This document shows, piece after piece, positions 46,301-60,100 of a stretch of DNA of 64,000 nt. The position numbers and the translations under genes were made by a program. The stretch is from contig JAUCBN010000017.1 in assembly GCA_035048815.1 (NCBI GenBank), positions 5,638,936-5,702,935 of the forward strand, read 5' to 3'. The stretch is from Abelmoschus esculentus. Lineage: Eukaryota; Streptophyta; Magnoliopsida; Malvales; Malvaceae. Position 1 is the stretch's first letter. Every line of letters begins with the position of its first letter. The notes beneath the pieces were generated by a model that saw only the letters and a program-made list of their open reading frames with translations, searched no databases and was not told the DNA's origin.

Positions 46301-49300
46301 AAATTTTAGATTAATCTATATAATTATGTTCAAAAGCCCATAATTAACAATTTGAACTCATTAAATTTGATATAATAACTTTTGGTTGTCGTTTTGTTGC
46401 GATTAAAATGTCCATATCTAAATGACCTTTATCGAGAATCTGTTCAAATTTTAACCGAGTAAAAAGCTGAAAATTTGAGATTAATCTGTATAATTATATT
46501 CAAAAGACCATAATTAACAATTTGAACTCATTAAATTTGATTTAAAAACTTTTTATTGTCGTTTTATTTCGATTAAAACGTGCATGTCTAAATGACCTTT
46601 ATTGAGAATCAGTTCAAATTTTAACCGAGTAAAAAGATGAAAATTTGAGAATAATCTGTATATTTATGTTCAAAACCCTATAAATAACAATTTGAACTTA
46701 TAAAATTTGATTCAATAACTTTTGATTGTCGTTTGTTGCGATTAAAACATGTATGTCTATATGACCTTTATTGAGAATCAGTTCTAATTTTAATAGAGTA
46801 AAAAGCTGAAAATTTTAGATTAATCTGTATAATTATGTTCAAAAGCCAATAATTAACAATTTGAACTCGTTAAATTTGATTTAATAACTTTTGGTTATCG
46901 TTTTGTTGCGATTAAAACGTGCATGTCTAAATGACATTTATTGAGAATCAGTTCGAATTTTAACCGAGTAAAAAGCTGAAAATTTGAGATTAATCTGTAA
47001 AATTATGTTCAAAAGCCCATAATTAACAATTTGAACTCGTTAAATTTGATTTAATAACTTTTGGTTCTCGTTTTGTTGCGATTAAAACGTGCATGTCTAA
47101 ATGACCTTTATTAAGAATCAGTTCGAATTTTAATCGAGTAAAAAGCTGAAAATTTGAGATTAATCTGTATAATGATATTCAGAAGCCCATAATTAACAAT
47201 TTGAAATCATAAAATTTGATTTAATAACTTTTGGTTGTCGTTTTGTTGCGATTAAAACGTGCATGTCTAAATGACCTTTATTGAGAATCTGTTTGAATTT
47301 TAACCGAGTAAAAAGCGGCAAATTTGAGATTAATCTATATAATTATGTTCAAAAGCCCATAATTAACAATTTGAACTCATTAAATTTGATTTAATAAATT
47401 TTGGTTGTCATTTTGTTGCGATTAAAACGTGCATGTCTAAATGACTTTTATAGAAAATCAGCTCGAATTTTAACCGAGTAAAAAGTTGAAAATTTGAGAT
47501 TAATCTGTATAATTATGTTAAAAAGACCATGATTAACAATTTGAACTCATTAAATTTGATTTAATAACTTTTGGTTGTCATTTTGTTGCGATTAAAACGT
47601 GCATGTCTAAATGATATTTATTGAGAATCATTTCGAATTTTAAACGAGTAAAAAGCTGAAAATTTGAGATTAATCTATATAATTATGTTCAAAAGCCCAT
47701 AATTAATAATTTGAACTCATTAAATTTGATTTAATAAATTTTGGTTGTCGTTTTGTTGCGATTAAAACATACATGTCTAAATGACCTTTATAGAGAATCA
47801 GTTCGAATTTTAACCGAGTAAAAAGTTGAAAATTTGAGATTAATCTGTATAATTATGTTCAAAAGCCCATAATTAACAATTTGAACTCATTAAATTTGAT
47901 TTAATAACTTTTGGTTGTCGTTTTGTTGCGATTAAAATGTGCTTGTCTAAATGACCTTTATTGTGAATCAGTTCGAATTTTATCCGAGTAAAAAGCTGAA
48001 AATTTGAGATTAATTTGTATAATTATGATCAAAAGCCCATAATTAATAATTTGAACTCATTAAATTTGATTTAATAACTTTTGGTTGTCGTTTTATTGCG
48101 ATTAAAACGTGCATGTCTAAATGACCTTTATTGAGAATCAATTCGAATTTTAATCGAGGAAAAAGCTGAAAATTTGAGATTAATCTATATAATTATGTTC
48201 AAAAGCCCATAATTAACAATTTGAAATCATAAAATTTTATTTAACAACTTTTGGTTGTCATTTTGTTGCGATTAAAACGTGCATGTCTAAATGACCTTTG
48301 TTGAGAATCAGTTTGAATTTTAACTGAGTAAAAAGCTGAAAATTTGAGATTAATCTATATAATTTTGTTCAAAAGCCCATAATTAAAAATTTGAACACAT
48401 TAAATTTGATTTAATAAATTTTGGTTGTTGTTTTGTTGCGATTAAAACGTGTATGTCTAAATGACCTTTATAGAGAATCAGTTCGAATTTTAACCGAGTA
48501 AAAAGTTTAAAATTTGAGATTAATCTATATAATTATGTTCAAAAGCACATAATTAATAATTTGAAATCATAAAATTTGATTTAATAACTTTTGATTTTCG
48601 TTTTGTTGCGATTAAAATGTGCTTGTCTAAATGACCTTTATTGTGAATCAGTTCAAATTTTAACCGAGTAAAAAGCTGAAAATTTGAGATTAATCTTTAA
48701 AATTATGTTCAAAAGCCCATAATTAATAATTTGAGCTCATAAAATTTGATTTAATAACATTTGGTTGTTATTTTTTGGTGATAAAAACGTGCATGTATAA
48801 TTGAACTTTATTGAGAATCTGTTGGAATTTTAACGGAGTGAAAAGCTGAAAATTTTAGATTAATCTATATAATTATGTTCAAAAGCCCATAATTAACAAT
48901 TTGAAATCATAAAATTTTATTTAACAACTTTTGGTTGTCATTTTGTTGCGATTAAAACGTGCATGTCTAAATGACCTTTGTTGAGAATCAATTTGAATTT
49001 TAACTGAGTAAAAAGCTGAAAATTTGAGATTAAACTATATAATTTTGTTCAAAAGCCCATAATTAAAAATTTGAACACATTAAATTTGATTTAATAAATT
49101 TTGGTTGTTGTTTTGTTGCGATTAAAACGTGTATGTCTAAATGACCTTTATAGAGAATCAGTTCGAATTTTAACCGAGTAAAAAGTTTTAAATTTGAGAT
49201 TAATATGTATAATTATGTTCAAAAGCACATAATTAATAATTTGAACTCAAAATTTGATTTAATAACTTTTGATTTTCGTTTTGTTGCGATTAAAATGTGC

Positions 49301-50713
49301 TTGTCTAAATGACCTTTATTGTGAATCAGTTCAAATTTTAACCGAGTAAAAAGCTGAAAATTTGAGATTAATCTTTAAAATTATGTTCAAAAGCCTTTAA
49401 TTAATAATTTGAGCTCATAAAATTTGATTTAATAACATTTGGTTGTTATTTTTTGGTGATAAAAACGTGCATGTCTAATTGAACTTTATTGAGAATCTGT
49501 TGGAATTTTAACGGAGTGAAAAGCTGAAAATTTTAGATTAATCTGTATAATTATGTTCAAAAGCACATAATTAATAATTTGAACTCATAAAATTTGATTT
49601 AATAACTTTTGATTTTCGTTTTCTTGCGATTAAAACGTGCATGTCTAAATGATATTTATTGAGAATCAGTTCGAATTTTAACCGAGTAAAAAGCTGCAAA
49701 TTTGAGATTAATCTATAGAATTATGTTTAAAAGCCCATAATTAATAATTTGAACTCATTAAATTTGATTTAATAAATTTTGGTTGTCGTTTTGTTGTGAT
49801 TAAAACGTGCATATCTAAATTATATTTTTTGAGAATCAGTTCAAATTTTAACCGAGTAAAAAGCTGAAAATTTGAGATTAATCAATATAATTATGTTCAA
49901 GAGCCCATAATTAATAATTTGAACTCATTAAATTTGATTTAATAAATTTTGGTTGTCGTTATGTTGCGATTAAAACGTGCATGTCTAAATGACCTTTATA
50001 GAGAATCAATTCAAATTTTAACCGAGTAAAAAGCTGAAAATTTTAGATTAATCTATATAATTATGTTTAAAAGCCCATAATTAACAATTTGAACTCATTA
50101 AATATGATTTAACAACTTTTGGTTGTCGTTTTATTGCGATTAAAACGTGAATGTCTAAATGACCTTTATTGAGAATCAATTCGAATTTTAATCGAGTAAA
50201 AAACTGAAAATTTGAGATTAATCTATATAATTATGTTCAAAAGCCCATAATTGACAATTTGAACACATTAAATTTGATTTAATAAATTTTGGTTGTTGTT
50301 TTGTTCGATTAAAACGTGCATGTCTAAATGACCTTTATAGAGAATCAGTTCGAATTTTAACCGAGTAAAAAGTTTAAAATTTGAGATTAATCTGTATAAT
50401 TATGTTCAAAAGCCCATAATTAATAATTTGAACTCATTAAATTTGATTTAATAACTTTTGGTTGTCGTTTTGTTGCGATTAAAACGTGCATATCTAAATT
50501 ATATTTTTTGAGAATCAGTTCAAATTTTAACCGAGTAAAAAGCTGAAAATTTGAGATTAATCAATATAATTATGTTCAAGAGCCCATAATTAATAATTTG
50601 AACTCATTAAATTTGATTTAATAAATTTTGGTTGTCGTTATGTTGCGATTAAAACGTGCGTGTCTAAATGACCTTTATAGAGAATCAGTTCAAATTTTAA
50701 CCGAGTAAAAAGC
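45501..50713 (+). repeat. Right copy of the 21.1-26.2 kb diverged tract
   Basis: Colinear with 21,121-26,163. It differs in whole units: one more monomer at about 46,150-46,320; two more at about 47,580-47,930 (GATATTTATTGAGAATCATTTCG and AAAACATACATG); and two fewer at about 49,540, where the AAATCATAAAATTTTATTT and TTTTGTTCAAAAGCCC pair found at 24,660-25,000 is missing. Beyond 50,713 it continues into diverged monomers, while the left copy enters HOR class B at about 26,190. Confidence 0.9.
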
Positions 50714-53700
50714 TGAAAATTTTAGATTAATCTATATAATTATGTTTAAAAGCCCATAATTAACAATTTGAACTCATTAAATATGATTTAATAAATTTTG
50801 GTTGTCGTTTTGTTGCGATTAAAACGTGCATGTCTATATGACTTTTATAGAGAATCAGTTCGAATTTTAACCGAGTAAAAAGCTGAAAATTTGAGATTAA
50901 TCTGTATAATTATGTTCAATAGCCCATAATTAACAATTTGAACTCAATAAATTTGAATTAATAAATTTTGGTTGTCGTTTTGTTGCGATTAAAACGTGCA
51001 TGCCTAAATGATATTTATAGCTAATCTGTTTGAATTTTAACAGAGTAAAAAGCTGAAAATTTGAGATTAATCTTATAATTATGTTCAAAACCCATAATTA
51101 ACAATTTGAACTTATAAAATTTGATTTAATAACTTTTGGTTGTCGTTTTGTTGCGATTAAAACGTCCATGTCTAAATGACCTTTAGTGAGAATCAGTTCG
51201 AATTTTAATCGAGTAAAAAGCTAAAAATTTGAGATTAATCTGTATAATTATGTTCAAAATCCTATAATTAACAATTTGAACTCATTAAATTTGATTTAAT
51301 AACTTTTGGTTGTCGTTTTGTTGCGATTAAAACGTGCATGTCTAAATGACCTTTATTGAGAATTTGTTCGAATTTTAACCGAGTAAAAAGCTTAAAATTT
51401 GAGATTAATCTGTATAATTATGTTCAAAAGCCTAGAATTAACAATTTGAACTCATAAAATTTGATTTAATAACTTTTGGTTGTCGTCTTGATGCAATTAA
51501 AACGTGCTTGTCTAAATGACCTTTATTGAGAATCATTTCAAATTTTAACCGAGTAAAAAGCTTAAAATTTGAGATTAATCTATATAATTATGTTCAAAAG
51601 CCCATAATTAATAATTTGAACTCATAAAATTTGATTTTATAACTTTTGGTGGTCGTTTTTTGGCGATTAAAACGTGCATGTCTAAATGACCTTTATTGAG
51701 AATCAGTTCGAATTTTAACTGAGTAAAAAGCTGAAAATTTGAGATTAATCTGTATAATTATGTTCAAAAGCCCAAAATTAACAATTTGAACTCTTAAAAT
51801 TAGATTTAATAACTTTTGATTATCGTTTTGTTGCGATTAAAAAGTGCATTTCTAAATGACCTCTCTTGAGAATCAGTTCGAATTTTAACCGAGTAAAAAG
51901 CTAAAAATTTTAGATTAATCTGTATAATTATGTTCAAAAGCCCATAATTATCAATTTGAACTCATAAAATTTGCTTTAATAACTTTTGGTTGTTTTTTTT
52001 GCGATTAAAACGTGCATGTCTAAAAGGGCTTAATAGCGAATACATTCGAATTTTAACAGAGTAAAAAGCTGAAAATTTGAGATTAATCTGTATAATTATA
52101 TTCAAATGCACATAATTAATAATTTGATCTCATAAAATTTGATTTAGTAACTTTTGGTTTTCGTTTTGTTGCGATTAAAACGTGCATGTCTAAATGACAT
52201 TTATTGGGAATCTGTTCGAATTTTAACCGAGTAAAAAGCTTTAAATTTGAGATTAATCTATATAATTATGTTCAGAAGCCCATAATTAACAATTTGAACA
52301 CATAAAATTTGATTTAATAACTTTTTGTTGTCGGTTTTTTGCGATTAAAACGTATATGTCTAAATAACCTTTATTGAGAATCAGTTCGTATTTTAACCGA
52401 GTAAAAAGCTGAAAATTTGAGATTAATCTATATAATTATGTTCAAAAGCCCATAATTAACAATTTCAACTCAATAAATTTGATTTAAACTCATAAAATTT
52501 GATTTAATAACTTTTTGTTGTCGTTTTGTTGCGATTAAAATGTGCCTGTCTAAATGACCTTTATTGTGAATCAGTTCAAATTTTAACCGAGTAAAAAGCT
52601 TAAAATTTGAGATTAATCTGTATAATTATGTTCAAAAGCCCATAATTAACAATTTGAACTCATAAAATTTGATTTAATAATTTTTGGTTGTCGTTTTTTT
52701 ATAATTAAAACGTGCATGTCTAAATGATCTGTATCGAGAATCAGTTCGAATTTTAACAGAGTGAAAAGCTGAAAATTTGAGATTAGTCTGTGTAATTATG
52801 TTCAAAAGCCCATAATTAACAATTTGAACTCATTAAATTTGATTTAATAACTTTTGGTTGTCGTTTGGTTGCGATTAAAACGTGCATGTCAAAATGACCT
52901 TTATTGAGAATCAATTCGAATTTTAACTGATTAAAAAGCTAAAAATTTTAAATTAATCTATATAGTTATGTTCAAAAGCCCATAATTAACAATTTGAACA
53001 CATAAAATTTGATTTAATAACTTTTGGTTGTCGTTTTGTTGCGATTAAAACGTGTATGTCTAAATGACTTTATTGAGAATTTGTTCGAATTTTAACCAAG
53101 TAAAAAGCTGAAAATTTGAGATTAATCTATATAATTATGTTCAAAAGCCCGTAATTAACAATTTGAACACATTAAATTAGATTTAGTAACTTTTGTTTGT
53201 CGTTTTGTTGCGATTAAAACGTGCATGTCTAAATGACCTTTATTGAGAATCAATTCGAATTTTAACCGAGTAAAAAGCTGAAAATTTGAGATTAATCAGT
53301 ATAACTATGTTCAAAAGCCCATAATTAACAATTTGAGCTCATAAAATTTCATTTAATAACTTTTTGTCGTCGTTTTGTTGCGATTAAAACGTGCCTGTCT
53401 AAATGATCTTTATTGTGAATCAGTTTAAATTTTAACCGAGTAAAAAGCTGAAAATTTGAGATTAATATGTATAATTATGTTCAAAAGATCATAATTAACA
53501 ATTTGAACTCATTAAATTTGAATTAATAACTTTTGGTTGTCGTTTTGTTGCGATTAAAACATGCATGTCTAAATGAACTTTATTGAGAATCAGTTCGAAT
53601 TTTAATCGAGTAAAAAGCTAAAAATTTGAGATTAAGCTGTATAATTATGTTCAAAAGCCTATAATTAAATATTTGAACTCATAAAATTTAATTTAATAAC

Positions 53701-54510
53701 TTTTGGTTTTCTTTTTTATTTTGATTAAAATGTGCATTTTTAAAGGGGCTTTATAGCGAATCTGTTCGAATTTTAACCGAGTAAAAAGCTGAAAATTTGA
53801 GATTGATCTGTATAATTATGTTCAAAAGCCCATAATTAACAATTTGAACTCATTAAATTTGATTTAATAACTTTTGTTTGTCGTTTTTTTGCGATTAAAA
53901 CGTGCATGTCTAAATGACCTTTATTGAGAATCAGTTCGAATTTTAACCGAATAAAAAGCTTAAAATTCTAGATTAATCTGTATAATTATGTTTAAAAGCC
54001 CATAATTAACAATTTGAACTCATAAAATTTGCTTTAATAACTTTTGGTTGTTTTTTTTGCGATTAAAACGTGCATGTCTAAATAACCTTTATTGAGAATG
54101 ATTTCGAATTTTAACCGAGTAAAAAGCTGAAAATTTGAGATTAATATGTATAATTATGTTCAAAAGACCATAATTAACAATTTGAACTCATAAAATTTGA
54201 TTTTATAACTTTTGGTTATCGTTTTTTTGCGATTAAAACGTGCATGTCTAAATAACCTTTATTGAGAATGATTTCGAATTTTAACCGAGTAAAAAGCTGA
54301 AGATTTGAGATTAATATGTATAATTATGTTCAAAAGACCATAATTAAAAATTTGAACTCATTAAATTTGATTTAATAACTTTTGGTTGTTGTTTTGTTGC
54401 GATTAAACGTGCATGTCTAAATGAACTTTATTGAGAATCAGTTCGAATTTTAACCGTGTAAAAAGCTAAAAATTTGAGATTAATTTGTATAATTATGTTC
54501 AGAAGCCTAT
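49552..54510 (+). repeat. Right copy of the 0.7-5.5 kb diverged tract
   Basis: Landmarks sit 48,871 bp from the left copy without slippage over 3.8 kb: 1361 to 50,232, 1700 to 50,571, 2209 to 51,080, 3591 to 52,462, 4781 to 53,652, 5120 to 53,991. Around 49,722-50,231 the three units differ from those at 851-1360 in type but not in number. After 54,000 one extra monomer raises the offset to 49,039. At about 54,510 the match jumps to the sequence found at 7310 (GGTTTTGTTTTTTGTTTTG), skipping 1,854 bp of the left copy. Confidence 0.92.
54001..54170 (+). repeat. Extra monomer (168-bp net insertion) in right copy
   Basis: A unit with TTGCTTTAATAACTTTTGG and GTTGTTTTTTTTGCG, the same marks as the unit at about 3090-3140 and 51,970, is present here but absent after 5120 in the left copy. 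Its second half looks like class D (AATAACCTTTATTGAG, GAATGATTTCG), so it is probably a hybrid made at the insertion. Confidence 0.8.
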
Positions 54511-56480
54511 AATTAACTATTTGAACTCATAAAATTTGATTTAACAACTTTTGGTTTTGTTTTTTGTTTTGATTAAAACGTGCATGTCTAAAGGGGCTTT
54601 ATAGCGAATCCGTTCGAATTTTAACCGAGTAAAAAGCTAAAAATTTGAGATTAATCTGTATAATTATGTTCAAAAGCCCATAAATAACAATTTGAACTCA
54701 TTAAATTTGATTTAATAACTTTTGATTGTCATTTTGTTGCGATTAAAACGTGCATGTCTAAATGACCTTTATTGAGAATCAGTTTGAATTTTAACCGAGT
54801 AAAAAGCTGAAAATTTTAGATTAATCTGTATAATTATGTTTAAAAGCCCATAATTAACAATTTGATCTCATAAAATTTGATTTAATAACTTTTGGTTGTC
54901 GTTTTTTTGCGATTAAAACGGGCATGTCTAAATAACCTTTATTGAGAATGATTTCGAATTTTAACCGAGTAAAAAGCTGAAAATTTGAGATTAATATGTA
55001 TAATTATGTTCAAAAGACCATAATTAACAATTTGAACTCATTAAATTTGATTTAATAACTTTTGGTTGTTGTTTTGTTGCGATTAAAACGTGCATGTCTA
55101 AATGAACTTTATTGAGAATCACTTCGAATTTTAACCGAGTAAAAAGCTAAAAATTTGAGATTAATCTGTATAATTATGTTCAAAAGCCTATAATTAACTA
55201 TTTGAACTCATAAAATTTGATTTAATAACTTTTGATTTTCTTTTTTATTTTGATTAAAACGTGCATGTCTAAAGGGGCTTTATAGCGAATCCGTTCGAAT
55301 TTTAACCGAGTAAAAAGCTGAAAATTTGAGATTAATATCTATAATTATGTTCAAAAGACCATAATTAACAATTTGAACTCATTAAATTTGATTTAATAAC
55401 TTTTGGTTGTTGTTTTGTTGCGATTAAAACGTGCATGTCTAAATGACCTTTATTGAGAATCAGTTTGAATTTTAACCGAGTAAAAAGCTGAAAATTTTAG
55501 ATTAATTTGTATAATGATGTTTAAAAGCCCATAATTAACAATTTGATCTCATAAAATTTGATTTAATAACTTTTGGTTGTCGTTTTTTTGCGATTAAAAC
55601 GGGCAGGTCTAAATAACCTTTATTGAGAATGATTTCGAATTTTAACCGAGTAAAAAGCTGAAAATTTGAGATTAATATGTATAATTATGTTCAAAAGACC
55701 ATAATTAACAATTTGAACTCATTAAATTTGATTTAATAACTTTTGGTTGTCGTTTTGTTGCGATTAAAACGTGCATGTCTAAATGAACTTTATTGAGAAT
55801 CACTTCGAATTTTAACCGAGTAAAAAGCTAAAAATTTGAGATTAATCTGTATAATTATGTTCAAAAGCCTATAATTAACTATTTGAACTCATAAAATTTG
55901 ATTCAATAACTTTGGTTTTCTTTTTTATTTTGATTAAAACGTGCATGTCTAAAGGGGCTTTATAGCGAATCCGTTCGAATTTTAACCGAGTAAAAAGCTG
56001 AAAATTTGAGATTAATATGTATAATTATGTTCAAAAGACCATAATTAACAATTTGAACTCATTAAATTTGATTTAATAACTTTTGGTTGTCGTTTTGTTG
56101 CGATTAAAACGTGCATGTCTAAATGAACTTTATTGAGAATCACTTCGAATTTTAACCGAGTAAAAAGCTGAAAATTTGAGATTAATCTGTATAATCATGT
56201 TCAAAAGACCATAATTAACAATTTAAACTCATTAAATTTGATTTAATAACTTTTGGTTGTCGTTTTGTTGCGATTAAAACGTACATGTCTAAATGACCTT
56301 TATTGAGAATCAGTTCGAATTTTAACCGAGTAAAAAGCTGAAAATTTGAGATTAATCTGTATAATTATGTTCAAAAGACCATAATTAACAATTTGAACTC
56401 ATAAAATTTGATTTAATAACTTTGATTGTCATTTTGTTGCGATTAAAACGTGCATGTCTAAATGACCTTTATTGGGAATC
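54510..56480 (+). repeat. Right HOR-like tract, degenerate 4-mers
   Basis: B, C, D and A units with B anchors at about 54,590, 55,271 and 55,945 (steps near 681 and 674). More scatter than in the main tract: TTTTGATTTTC in B (about 55,230), TTAATATCTATAATT (about 55,335), ATTCAATAACTTTGG with a lost T (about 55,903) and AATCATGTTC (about 56,195). GGGCAGGTCT at 55,601 matches only 5881. From 56,040 the order becomes A, A, C-like and B is skipped, so the HOR is breaking down. Confidence 0.82.
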
Positions 56481-59400
56481 AGTTCGAATTTTAACCGAGT
56501 AAAAAGCTAAAAATTTGAGATTAATCTGTATAATTATGTTCAAAAGCCTATAATTAACTATTTGAACTCATAAAATTTGATTTAATAACTTTTGGTTTTC
56601 TTTTTATTTTGATTAAAACGTGCATGTCTAAAGGGGCTTTATAGCGAAACCGTTCGAATTTTAACCGAGTAAAAAGCTAAAAATTTGAGATTAATCTGTA
56701 TAATTATGTTCAAAAGCCCATAATTAACAATTTGAACTCATAAAATTTGATTTAATAACTTTGATTGTCATTTTGTTGCGATTAAAACGTGCATGTCTAA
56801 ATGACCTTTATTGGAAATCAGTTCGAATTTTAACAGAGTAAAAAGCTAAAAATTTGAGATTAATCTGTATAATTATGTTCAAAAGACTATAATTAACTAT
56901 TTGAACTCATAAAATTTGATTTAACAACTTTTGGTTTTCTTTTTTATTTTGATTAAAACGTGCATGTCTAAAGGGGCTTTATAGCGAATCCGTTCGAATT
57001 TTAACCAAGTAAAAAGCTGAAAATTTGTGATTAATATGTATAATTATGTTCAAAAGCCCGTAATTAACAATTTGAACTAATTAAATTTTATTTAATAACT
57101 TTTGGTTGTCGTTTTTTTTGCAATTAAAACGTGCATATCTAAATGATGTTTATGGAGAATCAATTCGAATTTTAACCGAGTATAAAGCTAAAAATTTTAG
57201 ATTAATCTGTATAATTATGTTCAAAAGCCCATAGCTAACAATTTGAACTCATAAAATTTGATTTAATAACTTTTTGTTGTCGTTTTGTTGCGATTAAAAT
57301 GTGCATGTCTAAATGACCTTTATTGGGAAACAATTCGAATTTTAACTTAGTAAAAAGCTGAAAATTTGAGATTAATATATATAATTATGTTCAAAAGCCC
57401 ATAGTTAACAATTTGAACTCATAAAATTTGATTTAATAACTTTTTGTTGCCGTTTTGTAGCGAGTAAAATGTGTCTATCTAAATGATATTTATTGTGAAT
57501 CAGATCAAATTTTAATCGAGTAAAAAGCTGAAAATTTGAGATTAATCTATATAATTATGTTCAAAAGCCCATAATTAACAATTTGAACTCATAAAATTTG
57601 ATTTAGTAACTTTTTGTTGTCCTTTTGTTACGATTAAAACGTAGCTGTCTAAATGACCTTTAGTGTGAATCAGTTTGAATTTTAACCGAGTAAAAAGCTT
57701 AAAATTTGAGATTAATCTGTATAATTATGTTCAAAAGCCCATAATTAACAATTTGAACTCATAAAATTTGATTTAATAACTTTTTGTTGCGATTAAAACG
57801 TGCATGTCTAAATGACCTTTATTGTAAATCAGTTTAAATTTTAACCGAGTAAAAAGCGTAAAATTTGAGATTAATCTGTATAATTATGTTCAAAAGCCCA
57901 TAATTAACAATTTGAACCTATTAAATATGATTTAATAACTTTTGGTTGTCGTTTTGTTGCGATTAAAACGTGCATGTCTAAATGACCTTTATTGAGAATC
58001 AGTTCGAATTTTAACCGAGTGAAAAGCTAACAATTTTAGATTAATCTGTATAATTATGTTCAAAAGCCCGTAATTAACAATTTGAACTCATAAAATTTGA
58101 TTTAATAACTTTTGGTTATCATTTTGTTGCGATTAAAATGTGCGTGTCTAAATGACCTTTATTGAGAACAATTCGAATTTTAACCGGGTAAAAAGCTAAA
58201 AATTTTAGATTAATCTGTATAATTATGTTCAAAAGCCCATAATTAACAATTTGAAATCATAAAATCTGATTTAATAACTTTTGGTTGTCATTTTATTGCG
58301 ATTAAAACGTGCATGTCTAAATGACCTTTATTGAGAATCAGTTTGAATTTTAACCGAGTAAAAAGCTGAAAATTTGAGATTAATCTGTATAATTATGTTC
58401 AAAAGACCATAATTAACAATTTGAACTCATTAAATTTGATTTAATAACTTTTGGTTGTCGTTTTGTTGCGATTAAAACGTGCATGTCTAAATGAACTTTA
58501 TTGAGAATCACTTCGAATTTTAACCGAGTAAAAAGCTAAAAATTTGAGATTAATCTGTATAATTATGTTCAAAAGCCTATAATTAACTATTTGAACTCAT
58601 AAAATTTGATTTAATAACTTTTGGTTTTCTTTTTATTTTGATTAAAACGTGCATGTCTAAAGGGGCTTTATAGCGAAACCGTTCGAATTTTAACCGAGTA
58701 AAAAGCTAAAAATTTGAGATTAATCTGTATAATTATGTTCAAAAGCCCATAATTAACAATTTGAACTCATAAAATTTGATTTAATAACTTTGATTGTCAT
58801 TTTGTTGCGATTAAAACGTGCATGTCTAAATGACCTTTATTGGAAATCAGTTCGAATTTTAACAGAGTAAAAAGCTAAAAATTTGAGATTAATCTGTATA
58901 ATTATGTTCAAAAGACTATAATTAACTATTTGAACTCATAAAATTTGATTTAACAACTTTTGGTTTTCTTTTTTATTTTGATTAAAACGTGCATGTCTAA
59001 AGGGGCTTTATAGCGAATCCGTTCGAATTTTAACCAAGTAAAAAGCTGAAAATTTGTGATTAATATGTATAATTATGTTCAAAAGCCCGTAATTAACAAT
59101 TTGAACTAATTAAATTTTATTTAATAACTTTTGGTTGTCGTTTTTTTTGCAATTAAAACGTGCATATCTAAATGATGTTTATGGAGAATCAATTCGAATT
59201 TTAACCGAGTATAAAGCTAAAAATTTTAGATTAATCTGTATAATTATGTTCAAAAGCCCATAGCTAACAATTTGAACTCATAAAATTTGATTTAATAACT
59301 TTTTGTTGTCGTTTTGTTGCGATTAAAATGTGCATGTCTAAATGACCTTTATTGGGAAACAATTCGAATTTTAACTTAGTAAAAAGCTGAAAATTTGAGA

Positions 59401-60100
59401 TTAATATATATAATTATGTTCAAAAGCCCATAGTTAACAATTTGAACTCATAAAATTTGATTTAATAACTTTTTGTTGCCGTTTTGTAGCGAGTAAAATG
59501 TGTCTATCTAAATGATATTTATTGTGAATCAGATCAAATTTTAATCGAGTAAAAAGCTGAAAATTTGAGATTAATCTATATAATTATGTTCAAAAGCCCA
59601 TAATTAACAATTTGAACTCATAAAATTTGATTTAGTAACTTTTTGTTGTCCTTTTGTTGCGATTAAAACGTAGCTGTCTAAATGACCTTTAGTGTGAATC
59701 AGTTTGAATTTTAACCGAGTAAAAAGCTTAAAATTTGAGATTAATCTGTATAATTATGTTCAAAAGCCCATAATTAACAATTTGAACTCATAAAATTTGA
59801 TTTAATAACTTTTTGTTGCGATTAAAACGTGCATGTCTAAATGACCTTTATTGTAAATCAGTTTAAATTTTAACCGAGTAAAAAGCGTAAAATTTGAGAT
59901 TAATCTGTATAATTATGTTCAAAAGCCCATAATTAACAATTTGAACCTATTAAATATGATTTAATAACTTTTGGTTGTCGTTTTGTTGCGATTAAAACGT
60001 GCATGTCTAAATGACCTTTATTGAGAATCAGTTCGAATTTTAACCGAGTGAAAAGCTAACAATTTTAGATTAATCTGTATAATTATGTTCAAAAGCCCAT
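56480..60100 (+). repeat. Duplication with 2,029-bp spacing (about 1.59 kb each)
   Basis: About 56,480-58,070 recurs at about 58,510-60,100: TTGGTTTTCTTTTTATTTTG at 56,592 and 58,621, GCGAAACCG (about 56,645 and 58,674), GAGTATAAAG (about 57,178 and 59,207), GTGAAAAGCTAACAATTTTAG (about 58,020 and 60,049). The only change I noticed is CTTTTGTTACG at about 57,625 against CTTTTGTTGCG. Between the copies (58,070-58,510) lie about two and a half diverged or A-type units. Most units are diverged, and a few class B and D-like remnants are included. Confidence 0.88.
57705..57863 (+). repeat. Monomer with 11-bp slippage deletion
   Basis: TAACTTTTTGTTGCGATT replaces the usual TAACTTTTTGTTGTCGTTTTGTTGCGATT. 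The lost 11 bp lie between two TTTTGTTG direct repeats, the pattern expected of replication slippage. The same form occurs at about 59,810 (its duplicate) and at about 60,821, where GCGATAAAAACG distinguishes it, so the event is old or happened twice. Confidence 0.85.
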
